Shown here one piece after another: positions 1 through 8,504 of a DNA stretch of 13,120 nucleotides. The notes beneath the pieces were generated by a model. It was not told where the DNA came from. It made no database searches and saw only the letters and a list, made by a program, of their open reading frames with translations. How positions within the stretch are numbered: the first letter of the stretch is position 1; every line of letters begins with the position of its first letter. Origin of the DNA: Botryosphaeria dothidea. Its lineage: Eukaryota; Ascomycota; Dothideomycetes; Botryosphaeriales; Botryosphaeriaceae. The stretch lies in the NCBI GenBank assembly GCA_011503125.2, contig WWBZ02000057.1, positions 1 through 13,120 on the forward strand. Direction: 5' to 3'. The position numbers were made by a program, and so were the translations under genes.

Positions 1-117
1 AACCCAACCCTAACCCTAACCCTAACCCTAACCCTAACCCTAACCCTAACCCTAACCCTAACCCTAACCCTAACCCTAACCCTAACCCTAACCCTAACCC
101 TAACCCTAACCCTAACC
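1..117. repeat. Telomere repeat array (CCCTAA)n
   Basis: About 19 tandem CCCTAA units read inward from base 1, the C-rich strand expected at the left end of a chromosome, equivalent to TTAGGG running outward. Only the outermost unit is irregular (AACCCA, lacking the T). The array stops at CCTAACC and goes straight into a fragment of helicase-related sequence, with no intervening spacer. TTAGGG is the usual telomere of filamentous ascomycetes. Confidence 0.98.
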
Positions 118-260
118 ACTATAACTACCTTCTCCTAACCGCCTCGTACCCGTACTTAATCCCGTATAACGCCCCTAACGCTACTCCGCTATTCTAATAC
201 TCCCTTCCCGTCCTTCTCTACCCGCCGCTATCGTTGCTCTTCTACCTATTATATACGCTC
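118..260 (-). pseudogene. 3' fragment of a telomere-linked helicase gene, next to the telomere
   Basis: This block aligns without gaps to 3019-3161 at a constant offset of 2901, with about 12 differences in 143 bases. The matching interval lies in the C-terminal Cys-containing domain of the full-length helicase pseudogene, so this is a remnant of a third copy in the same (minus) orientation. Its telomeric side ends at the CCCTAA array, and its inner side ends at ACGCTC, where the minisatellite begins. It has suffered RIP like everything around it: a retained TGC is shared at the same place in both copies. It codes for nothing by itself. Confidence 0.85.
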
Positions 261-2404
261 CGCCTTCTTTCTAATACGGCTACTATTACGCTCTGCCTTC
301 TTTCTAATACGGTTCTTTCTCTCTTTCCGATACGGTTCTTCTCTCTCTTGTCGATACGGTTCTTCTCTCTCTTATCGATACCGTTCTCCCCTCTCTTCCC
401 GATACGGTTCTTCCTCTCTACTTAATACGGTTACTATTACGCTCCGCCTTCTTTCTAATACGGTTCTCCCTCTCTTCCTAATACGGTTCTTCCTCTCTTC
501 TCGACACGGTTCTCTCTCTCTTCCCGATACGGTTCTCTCTCTCTTTTTAATACGGTTCTTCCTCTCTTTCCGATACGGTTCTTCCTCTCTTCTCGATACG
601 GTTCTCTCTCTCTCTTCTCGATACGGTTCTCTCTCTTCTTAATACGGTTCTTCCTCTCTTCCCGATACGGTTCTCTCTATCTTCTCGATACGGTTCCCCC
701 CTTCCTTCTCGATACGGTTCTTCCTCTCTTCTTAATACCGTTCTCTCTCTCTTCTCGATACGGTTCTCTCTCTCTTCTCAATACGGTTCTCCCTCTCTTC
801 TCGATACGGTTACTACTACGCTCCGCGTTCTTCCCGACACGGTTCTCCCTCTCTTCCTAATACGGTTCTCCCTCTCTTTCCGATACGATCCTTCCCTCTC
901 TTCTCGATACGGTTCTCCCCTCTCTTCCCGATACGGTTCTCTCTCTCTTCTCGATACGGTTACTATTACGCTCCGCGTTCTTTCCGATACGGTTCTTCCT
1001 CTCTTCCTAATACGGTTCTCCCTCTCTTCTCGACACGGTTCTCTCTCTCTTCTCGATACGGTTCTCCCTCTCTTTCTAATACGGTTCTTCCTCTCTTCCC
1101 GATACGGTTCTCCCTCTCTTCTCGATACGGTTCTCCCTCTCTTCTCGATACGGTTCTCTCTCTCTTCTCGATACGGTTCTCCCTCTCTTCCCGATACGGT
1201 TCTCCCTCTCTTCTCGACACGGTTCTCTCTCTCTTCTCGATATAGTTCTCCCTCTCTTCCCGATACGGTTACTATTACGCTCCGCGTTCTTTCTAATACG
1301 GTTCTTCCTCTCTTCCTAATACGGTTCTCCCTCTCTTCTCGACACGGTTCTCTCTCTCTTCCCGATACGGTTCTCTCTCTCTTTTTAATACGGTTCTTCC
1401 TCTCTTTCCGATACGGTTCTCCCTCTCTTCTCGATACGGTTCTCCCTCTCTTTTCGATACGGCTACTATTACGCTCCGCCTTCTTCCCGATACGGTTCTC
1501 TCTCTTCTTAATATGGTTACTATTACGCTCCGCCTTCTTCCCGATACGGTTCTCTCTCTTCTTAATATGGTTACTATTACGCTCCGCCTTCTTCCCGATA
1601 CGGTTCTCTCTCTTCTTAATATGGTTACTATTACGCTCCGCCTTCTTCCCGATACGGTTCTCCCTCTCTTCCTAATACGGTTCTCCCTCTCTTCTCGACA
1701 CGGTTCTCTCTCTCTTCCCGATACGGTTCTCTCTCTCTTTTTAATACGGTTCTTCCTCTCTTTCCGATACGGTTCTCCCTCTCTTCTCGATACGGTTCTC
1801 CCTCTCTTTTCGATACGGCTACTATTACGCTTCGCCTTCTTCCCGATACGGTTCTTCCTCTCGTCCCGATACGGTTCTCTCTCTCTTTTCGATACGGTTC
1901 TCCCTCTTTTTTCGATACGGCTACTATTACGCTCCGCCTTCTTCCCGATACGGTTCTTCCTCTCGTCCTAATACGGTTCTCTCTCTCTTTTCGATACGGT
2001 TCTCTCTCTCTTCTCGATACGGTTCTCCCTCTCTTCTTAATACGGTTACTATTACGCTCCGCCTTCTTCCCGATACGGTTCTCCCTCTCTTCCTAATACG
2101 GTTCTCCCTCTCTTTCCGATACGATCCTTCCCTCTCTTCTTAATACGGTTCTCCCCTCTCTTCCCGATACGGTTCTCTCTCTCTTCTCGATACGGTTCTC
2201 CCTCTCTTTCTAATACGGTTCTTCCTCTCTTCCCGATACGGTTCTTCCTCTCTTCTCGATACTATTCTCTCTCTCTTCTCGATACCGTTCTCTCTCTTCT
2301 TAATACGGTTCTTCCTCTCTTCCCGATACCGTTCTCTCTCTCTTCTCGATACGGTTCTCCCTCTCTTCTTAATACGGTTACTATTACGCTCCGCCTTCTT
2401 CTCT
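261..2404. repeat. Subtelomeric pyrimidine-rich minisatellite
   Basis: A long tandem array with a basic unit of about 23 bases, typified by CTCGATACGGTTCTCCCTC followed by TCTT, repeated dozens of times with small substitutions and length changes. At intervals the unit is replaced by a spacer of the type GTTACTATTACGCTCCGCC (near 430, 810, 960, 1270, 1463, 1625, 1822, 1920, 2047 and 2388), giving a higher-order pattern. The plus strand is almost all C and T outside the GATACGG core. Because 23 is not a multiple of 3 the array gives repetitive stop-free stretches on both strands (for example Arg/Glu-rich on the minus strand at 966-1220); these are by-products and not genes. Scattered GACACGG variants (near 504, 836, 1031, 1215, 1350, 1694) probably preserve the pre-RIP form. 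Confidence 0.95.
1459..1674. repeat. 54-bp higher-order tandem repeat, about four copies
   Basis: Within the minisatellite, four consecutive 54-base units start at 1459, 1513, 1567 and 1621. Each consists of the GGTTACTATTACGCTCCGCC spacer, one CCCGATACGG unit and TTCTCTCTCTTCTTAAT. The units at 1513 and 1567 are identical, and the fourth diverges only at its end. The last three share an ATGG where the rest of the array has ACGG. The 54-base period is a multiple of 3, which explains an 18-residue repeat in the open frame from 1513; that frame has no other sign of being a gene. Confidence 0.9.
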
Positions 2405-2649
2405 ATACGCGAAAAACCTACCTAACGCTAATTTTCTACTACTACTTTTTACTCTCTATTCTTCGCCTCTATTATCGCCTATACTTATTCTATAATTAAT
2501 TTACTTTAAAATCTTATCTTCCGATACTATTAAATATTATTAACTCGCTCTCTATCCTATAAACTATAAAAATCGCTATTCTATAATTTTTTACCTAAAA
2601 ACCCGCCGGCTTTTTAAATCCTAAAACCTCTACCTATCTACGCTACTAT
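2405..2649. other. AT-rich gap between minisatellite blocks
   Basis: This stretch lacks the GATACGG unit and is the most AT-rich part of the window, with runs such as TATAATTAATTTACTTTAAAA. It shows the same CA/TG depletion. I see no open frame, RNA gene or recognisable element. It could be the decayed 3' flank of the helicase element or an unrelated insertion into the array. Confidence 0.6.
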
Positions 2650-2790
2650 TACTACGGTTCTCTCCTCTCTTCTTAATACTATTTTCTTCTTCTTCTTAAT
2701 ATCGTTCTCTCCTTCTCGATACTATTACGGTTACGCTCCGCCTTCTTCTCGATACGGCTTCCTTTCTTCTTAAAACGGTTTTTATACTTA
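2650..2790. repeat. Degenerate minisatellite remnant
   Basis: Scattered array words return here: ACGGTTCTCTCC near 2656, GGTTACGCTCCGCCTTCTTC near 2727, and CTCGATACGGCTTCC near 2746. They are interrupted by short TTCTTCTTC runs. The unit order and length are poorly kept, so this looks like an older edge of the same array, abutting the 3' end of the helicase pseudogene. Confidence 0.75.
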
Positions 2791-3139
2791 ATATCTACTA
2801 ACTTCTTCGCCGTATACTAAATCTCTATCTTACGAACCCTTATCCTTATCCTTAACCCGGAAAATATCTCCTCTATACCCTACTCTCTACCCGCCGCGCC
2901 AACTATAAAAACTTCTAAACTAAATTATTACTCTCTACCTCTACCGTGTCCCGCTTTCGCCCTAAATACCTAACTACGCTCTCCTCCTACTCTACGTCTA
3001 CCCCGTTCTCTACTATCTACTATAACTACCTCCTCTAAACCGCCCCGTACCCGTACTTAATCCCGTATAACGCCCCTAATAATACTCCGCTATTCTAATA
3101 CTTCCGCCCCGTCCTTCTCTACCCGCCGCTATCGTTGCT

Positions 3140-3193
3140 CTCCTACCTATTATACACGCTCTACGGCGCCCCGCATCTAAAATATCCCGAATA
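3140..3193 (-). other. C-terminal Cys-containing motif of TLH copy 1
   Basis: The minus strand reads YSGYFRCGAP(stop)SVYNR(stop)E in the helicase frame. Reversing RIP-type changes would make two of the Tyr into Cys and the stops into Gln and Trp, giving a CxxC-like motif that I recognise from the C-terminus of fungal subtelomeric helicases. The telomere-abutting fragment at 118-260 starts just inside this motif. Confidence 0.7.
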
Positions 3194-3689
3194 TCGGTCG
3201 TACTTAATCGTCCGCTTCGCCCTTCGCCTTTCCTTCGCTACCCGCCGTCCTATCTTTATCGTATAATCGCTAACGTTATACTCTACCGGCTATTCTACCG
3301 CCTTATATACTCCGTAAATTCGCCTCTACCGCCGCAACTACCGCTCTACTTCCTCTAACTTCTATCTCTCCTTCTACGCCCTCGCTATCTATCTAACGTA
3401 CGGCCGGGCCCGTTACTACTCCTACCTACGGAATATCTCTCTACTCTTTTCCCGCTCCGCCCGTTCTCTTTCTATTCGCTTCTTCTCTATTCGCTTCCTC
3501 TCCGTCTATCCTCTTTCTATTTACTTTCTTCTCGCCTACTCTATCTCTACCTCGTCTATCTCTACTCCTCGTCTTTCCTCGTCTCCCCCGTAATTATCGT
3601 ATAATTCTTCGCCGTCCTCGTATAAAATTCGCCCCCTTCGGCTATTAAAATACTCGTCTATAATAATACGGCGGTACTACCCGCTTGCC

Positions 3690-4700
3690 GGATCCGTATA
3701 CTATCTAACTAACTTATTCTTTACCTCTCCGCCTCCCCCTCTAACTACGACTATCTCGCTCCTTCTACTATCTCTTTCTATTCTACCGCTCTCCTACCCG
3801 TAATCTATTATACTACGCGGCTCGCCCGTATATACGATTAATCTAATATCCGGAATATCGATCTTTATACTTAACGCGCTCGTTACTACTACTACTCGCT
3901 CGCGGCCCGCCCGGAAATCCTCTAATATCTCGTCCTTGCGCTAATCGCTAATATCCGCGTAAAACGCCTCGTAAACGAACCGGCCTACCCTTACTAACCG
4001 CTCGACCTCTACCTTCGTCTTATAATAAACTACTATCTTACTCTCCGCCGACGCCGTTAACTACTACTTTACTAATTTCGTTACTAAATCCTCCTACTTC
4101 TTTCTACCGCTCCCCTTCCTACCTACTACCCTATACTATATATTCTTATATACCGTCGACCCCCTAAATATCTTTACCTCGTCCGCTATCTAACCTATCC
4201 GCTTATATAACCTACCCTCCTCCGCCGGCGGCAACGTCGCCGTTAATAATACTATCTACGTCTCTACTCTCGCTAACTTACCTAACCGCTATAAATACTT
4301 CCGAAAATCTACTTAGTCGTTTAATACGACGTAATATTCGTCTACGACGATCCGGTCTAACTACCTCGTCCGCCTAATACGCTTTAAAAACGTTCTAAAC
4401 TCCTCGCCTACCGCCGCCTCCGGCGTTACTAATACGATCGACTCGGCGTCCGGCTACTACCTACCGTCCTATACCGCGTACCTTACGCCTACCTCTTTAT
4501 ACCGCCGCGTTATATCCTTACGTAACGACTTTAACGGTACTACTACTACCGTCGTGCCCCCGAGCTCTACCTACGCCGGTAATATAAATAATACGCTCTT
4601 ACCCGCCCCCGTCGGTATTACCGCTACTACGGGGCTATACCCGGCCTTAATTACCTCTATTGCCGGCTTCTATACGCTACGGAATATCGTCTTCTTATCT
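3690..4700 (-). other. RecQ-like helicase core of TLH copy 1
   Basis: Motifs read on the minus strand: Walker A PTGAGKS at 4595-4615, followed by TTVVVVPLKSLRKDI; VTPEAAVGEEF near 4410; the DECH box at 4331-4342, now DEYY because TGC and CAC became TAC/TAT codons; motif III TATLPP at 4226-4243; motif V ALSIKIDIPDIR at 3842-3877; motif VI YG(stop)ESGRIERD at 3770-3805, where family members have QESGRAGRD. Order, spacing and frame are normal for the ATPase and helicase lobes. The DECH Cys and His changes are exactly what RIP predicts, and stop codons occur throughout the core, so no enzyme is made. Confidence 0.92.
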
Positions 4701-5340
4701 ACTAACTACTTTAACTACTTCTTAGCGTTTATCTTTCTTAATTAGATCTAACGGTTTAACCGCTCCTCGTCGGCCTCGTCCTCGAACGGGCACCGCTTAC
4801 GCTTCTTGCCTATTATCTTACTACCTACCCGTCCGTCTTTTTCGTTCTTTTTATTCTACTCGTGCCGTTCGTCCGCCTAACCGGTCGATTCGAATTCTAA
4901 AAATCGATACTAATCGATACTATACGCTCGAAACTTCTACCTCCGCTCCGCTATCTAACCTAACTACTCTATAATATCCCGCGCGTATACGATGCCTACT
5001 ATATATAATATATAACCTACCTACGCGTCGGCGATCGCTACTACCGTATCGTCTTTATCCTACGGCTCTTTATTATCTTCTTCCCTATTATCTTACCTAA
5101 ACGCCGTCGGCCCTTAGATCTACTATCTACTAATTACTATTACGATATCGCGGTACGCCTATATAGTAATCTTATACTCTAAACTAGCGGCCGTCTTACG
5201 CTTTATCGCCTACCTTATCCGCTCTATCGTCTACCTCTTACTACTAGGCTTAGACGCCTATAAATATACTAATAATAGCGGCAACTACGACGGCTTTTAT
5301 CTTTAATTCTACCTCCGTCTTTACGGCTACTCTTATCTCT

Positions 5341-5485
5341 ATTATTATCTCTAATTCTACTTCTACTACTTCTACTACTTCTACTACCTCTACTACTTCT
5401 ACTACTCCTACTACTTCTACTACTTCTACTATTTCTACTATCTCTACTACCTCTACTACTTCTACTACCTCTACTACCTCTACGA
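5341..5485 (-). repeat. Trinucleotide tract, RIP-converted Gln/Lys-rich linker
   Basis: CTACTACTT-type 9-base units repeat on the plus strand. In the minus-strand helicase frame they read TAG TAG AAG, so the original was probably CAG CAG AAG, a Gln/Gln/Lys-rich linker between the middle domain and the helicase core. RIP turned each Gln codon into a stop. The second TLH copy is about 77 codons shorter over the interval between the middle domain and Walker A, which includes this tract. Confidence 0.65.
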
Positions 5486-6300
5486 GTTACCTCGTATTAA
5501 TACCTCTATTCGCTACTAAAACGGTAAAACTAACTATAAATATAATACTAATAACTCGCCTACCTCGCGGAGTAAATATCGATAAATAATCTTAACGTCC
5601 CTCTATAACGCGTACCCCTTATAATACCGCGTTATAAATACGACTATACCGTCCTCGATAAAAATATACCGATACCCGGCCTCGGCCGTATTACTATACC
5701 TAATACTTAATATCTTAGAGCCTCTTTCCGGCTACCCGCCCGTAATATATATTAATACTAATAACTTCTCCTTAAACGCGGCCACGCGGCCTATCTAATC
5801 TAACGCGGCCTCGCGGCTTAACTCTAACGCCGCTCCCTACCGGGTAAACCGCCTTCTAACCTTACTATTCTCTATAATCTACTCGAATAACTACGACCTA
5901 CCGTCTACGGGGAATCTATTACGCTAATCTTATAAAAAATTCTACCTCTAGCGTCCGTTCGTCGGATCGTCGTATATCGAATACTACGGCACGGCCGGCA
6001 CCTCCTACCTACTCCTATAAAATAATAAATTCTCGACTAATATCTACGTTATCTCCTACGCTAAACGGTATACTATCCCGCGAAACTACGTTATACTAAA
6101 CGATACGTTCTTATACTCTAATATATCTCTACTTCTCTACCCGACGTACCCCTTCGCCGTTATATTAAAATAAATCTTTATCCCGTACGCCCGTAAATCT
6201 AACTACTACTATATCGGGCTATCGCTACCGCGGACTATAAAATCGTCTATTATCTTATTTATCTACTATAAACTACTTCTACCGGGCTATCTAGTTCGGT

Positions 6301-6393
6301 CGTTACGGCTATTACTTCTACTACCGCTACTACTTCTACCGCTACTCGTACCGCTACTACTACCGTCGCTACTACCGCTACCGCCGCTACTTT
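6301..6393. repeat. CTACTACCG-type low-complexity tract in TLH copy 1
   Basis: CTACCG and CTACTT trinucleotide words alternate for about 90 bases inside the inferred helicase reading frame. The original encoded a low-complexity linker whose residues cannot be fixed because CTA could derive from CTA or CTG/CCA-type words. Confidence 0.55.
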
Positions 6394-6700
6394 TATATTC
6401 GCTATCCTTAAAATTATACGGCCGTACGCTTAGGTTATACCGCTCGTCCTCCTCCGCCGAGGCTACGATCTCGAATACTTTCTAAATTACTATAAAATAC
6501 GCTACCTTTATTAACGCCGATAAAATTAACGTATACGTATCCGGGCTCCTCTAACTATTACCTATCGGGTTAACCCCTAATACGGCTATAGCGTATACTA
6601 ACGCGCTTTCGTACTCGTACGCGGCGAATCGCTAATTTAATAACTCTATATAAAAATCTAAACACGCGCGTTAAATACGGGTTAATTTTTACGGCTAGTT

Positions 6701-6751
6701 ATCGTCGTTATTATCGCCGTCGCCGTCGTTATCGCCGTCGCCGTCGTTATT

Positions 6752-6786
<35 letters not shown>

Positions 6787-6793
6787 TATCGTT
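6701..6793 (-). repeat. GCCGTC repeat encoding an Asp/Gly/Asn-rich linker
   Basis: Tandem GCCGTC hexamers with TTATC interruptions. Read in the helicase frame on the minus strand they give alternating Asp and Gly with some Asn, an acidic, flexible linker between the DUF3505-like and middle domains. GCCGTC has no CA or TG, so it escaped RIP and is the best preserved part of the linker. Confidence 0.75.
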
Positions 6794-7639
6794 CTCTTCT
6801 TTATTAGTACTATTAATTTCTCTATTATTACCGTCGTCGTCTTCGTCCTCGGTTCCGCTACCGTCTTCGCCTCCTACTATCCTCTTAGCCTCGTTTATTA
6901 ACCTTATAAATATCTTCTTCTAACTATAAGTAAATTTATACTTCGAGCTATTCTAATCGTACTCCCGCTACGTTCTAATAAAAAATATTAATATCTACTA
7001 CTACGGCCGGACCCGGTCCTTAATCGACTTCTCGTCTAAATACGGCTATAACGGCTAGTACCGGTTCTAATACTTCTCCGTTCTAATCGCCTATATTTAT
7101 ATCGATACGCCTACTCTCTTCGCTACGCTCTTCTAACTAATATAGCTAACGTTCTCTATCGCCGTCTATACCGCTATTTTAATTGGCTTATACGAGTCGT
7201 TTTCTTCGTTCTCGCTAGGGGCCCTCCGCCTTTTATTTTTACTATCGTCGCCGCCGCCCGGCTTCCTAACGGCCTATAATAAATCCTCGCGGTTCTTATC
7301 GACTAAATACTACTACTACTACGTCCGCTCTAACTATAGATTCGTCTAATCTCTCTTAGCGTTCTAAATAATCGCGGCCGCTACCTTCTCGGCCTCTTCG
7401 ATTCGTTTCTATATCTACTACTACGCCCGTATCTACGTATTTCTACTACTATTATTACTACTACTACTACCGCCTCCGCTATCTTTATTCGCTCTATTCT
7501 TCTTCTCTATTAGCTACCGTACTTCGAAATACTACGATCCGTACCGGCTCGTAAAAAATCGCTAATAATATACCTACCTCGCTACTTTCTAAAATTACCT
7601 CTCGAACCGCTCGCCCTTACTCTTACCCGATCCGCTCTT

Positions 7640-8005
7640 CTATCTACCCGCCGACTACTAATACTCGACACGCTAATACTTCTTTATCGCCTTCTCGTTC
7701 TAGTAAATATATCTATATCTATCGGGCTATAACTTATATATTAACCCGTCCGCGTATACCGGCAACTCCGGGATTGGCCTATCGATACCTACGGGCACCT
7801 CGAACTCCGCGGGGAACCTAATTAATCCGGGGAACTATCTAATCTCGTCCGCGATCGCCTCCGCGTCCTTACCGCCGATACCGTAATATCTACTCTATAA
7901 ATACTTCTATACCTAATCCGGCTATACGACGTACCGGTATTCTTTATATACCGCGACCCGATACTCGCCTAAATAATAAAAATACTCGGCTACTCGGGCG
8001 GCTAT
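7640..8005 (-). other. DUF3505-like N-terminal domain of TLH copy 1
   Basis: The minus strand reads RVAEYFYYLGEYRVAVYKEY at the start, then IADEIR, FPGLIRFPAEFEVPVGIDRP, IPELPVYADGLIYKL and YRYIY(stop)NEKAIKKY. This matches the pattern of the DUF3505-type domain that heads many fungal subtelomeric helicases, where two Cys..Cys/His..His zinc-finger-like units flank a conserved DEIRxxPGL and PxPELPxxxDGL segment. The expected Cys and His are Tyr here (TGC/CAC to TAC), as RIP predicts. Family assignment is from memory of the pattern. Confidence 0.75.
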
Positions 8006-8504
8006 AATAACTTACGCTTATTATCTACTATCTACTATTTACTATTCGCTACTCGCTACTCGCTACTTTAATACTCTAATATAAAAAATACGTTTTATTT
8101 TCTCCTAACCGGCTTATTCTTTCTATCTAACTACTTTTCTTCTTATCGCCGCTAAACTATTTAACTCGTCCCGTGCTACTACCGGCTATACGTTCGCTCG
8201 TCCTCTACCTACTCGGCGATTCTATCCGTCTACTACCGCTCCGCTCGGGCTACTTTTACCCTATTAAATCTAATCCTAACTTACTCTAACTACTAAATTA
8301 TACTTAAACGCGTAATCGGACGGGTATATTATACGTAAAAATTCTTATCGCCCGACCGCGCTCTATAATATATCTCGATCTAACGCGAATCCGATTTCTT
8401 TTTCTAAATTTACCGTACCTAAATCTACTATACCCGTAATTCTAATTCTAAACCTTAATTTATATAGACGCTAAATCTATCGTTATAAAGATAGATTTAA
8501 CTTT
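8006..8504 (-). other. Unassigned RIP-mutated block between the two TLH copies
   Basis: This lies 5' of TLH copy 1 and 3' of the break in copy 2. Its left edge has a short TCGCTAC repeat (8046-8067), and it contains a perfect hairpin at 8472-8499. In the same minus-strand frame as TLH copy 2, the stops are all TAA/TAG of RIP type and the rest reads as plausible protein, such as RARSGDKNFYV near 8360 and RFNRVKVARAER near 8250. So it may be the tail of a coding sequence joined to copy 2. I recognise no family. It could equally be the promoter of copy 1 plus debris. Confidence 0.45.
8472..8499. repeat. Perfect 10-bp inverted repeat
   Basis: TAAATCTATC (8472-8481) and GATAGATTTA (8490-8499) are exact reverse complements separated by an 8-base loop. 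It sits within tens of bases of the point where similarity between the two helicase copies ends, so it may be a footprint of an insertion or excision or a fragile site. No larger terminal inverted repeat or target duplication is evident. Confidence 0.7.

Larger units (their letters stand above)
2820..8005 (-). pseudogene. Full-length telomere-linked RecQ-type helicase (TLH), RIP-inactivated
   Basis: An intact copy would be an SF2 DNA helicase of the RecQ-like telomere-linked family, about 1,730 codons. One minus-strand frame carries, N to C: a DUF3505-like Cys/His domain (7640-8005), acidic and Gln/Lys-type linkers, a conserved middle domain around 5560-5960 (ITGG at 5737 downward, then LSIRYSN and VVFITRYYKGY), a basic KKRKR stretch near 4805, the helicase core (3690-4700), and a C-terminal Cys-containing domain (3140-3193). 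All these positions are in the same frame, so no net indel has broken it; the damage is dozens of TAA/TAG codons of RIP type plus Cys/His-to-Tyr changes. The start is put at an ATA (former ATG) at 8003-8005. The 3' end is uncertain because RIP-made and true stops look alike; homology fades at about 2820. The 3' end points to the telomere. Confidence 0.88.

Noticed and set aside
966..1220. Minus-strand open frame with Arg/Glu-rich repeats
   Set aside because: It lies wholly inside the 23-bp minisatellite and repeats every 23 residues because the unit cycles through the three frames. No independent coding sign.
1513..1971. Plus-strand open frame with an 18-residue repeat
   Set aside because: A by-product of the 54-bp higher-order repeat and the lack of stops in pyrimidine-rich DNA.
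261..2404. CRISPR-like array
   Set aside because: Units are contiguous or joined by the same spacer; there are no unique spacers, and the context is a fungal telomere.
2843..2860. CCTTATCCTTATCCTTAACC as an interstitial telomere
   Set aside because: The period is 6 but the word is not CCCTAA, and it lies in the helicase frame as a low-complexity C-terminal stretch. It could be RIP-altered CCTCAT repeats.
4554..4745. Short plus-strand open frame
   Set aside because: It is antisense to the Walker A region of the helicase pseudogene, which explains the sequence.
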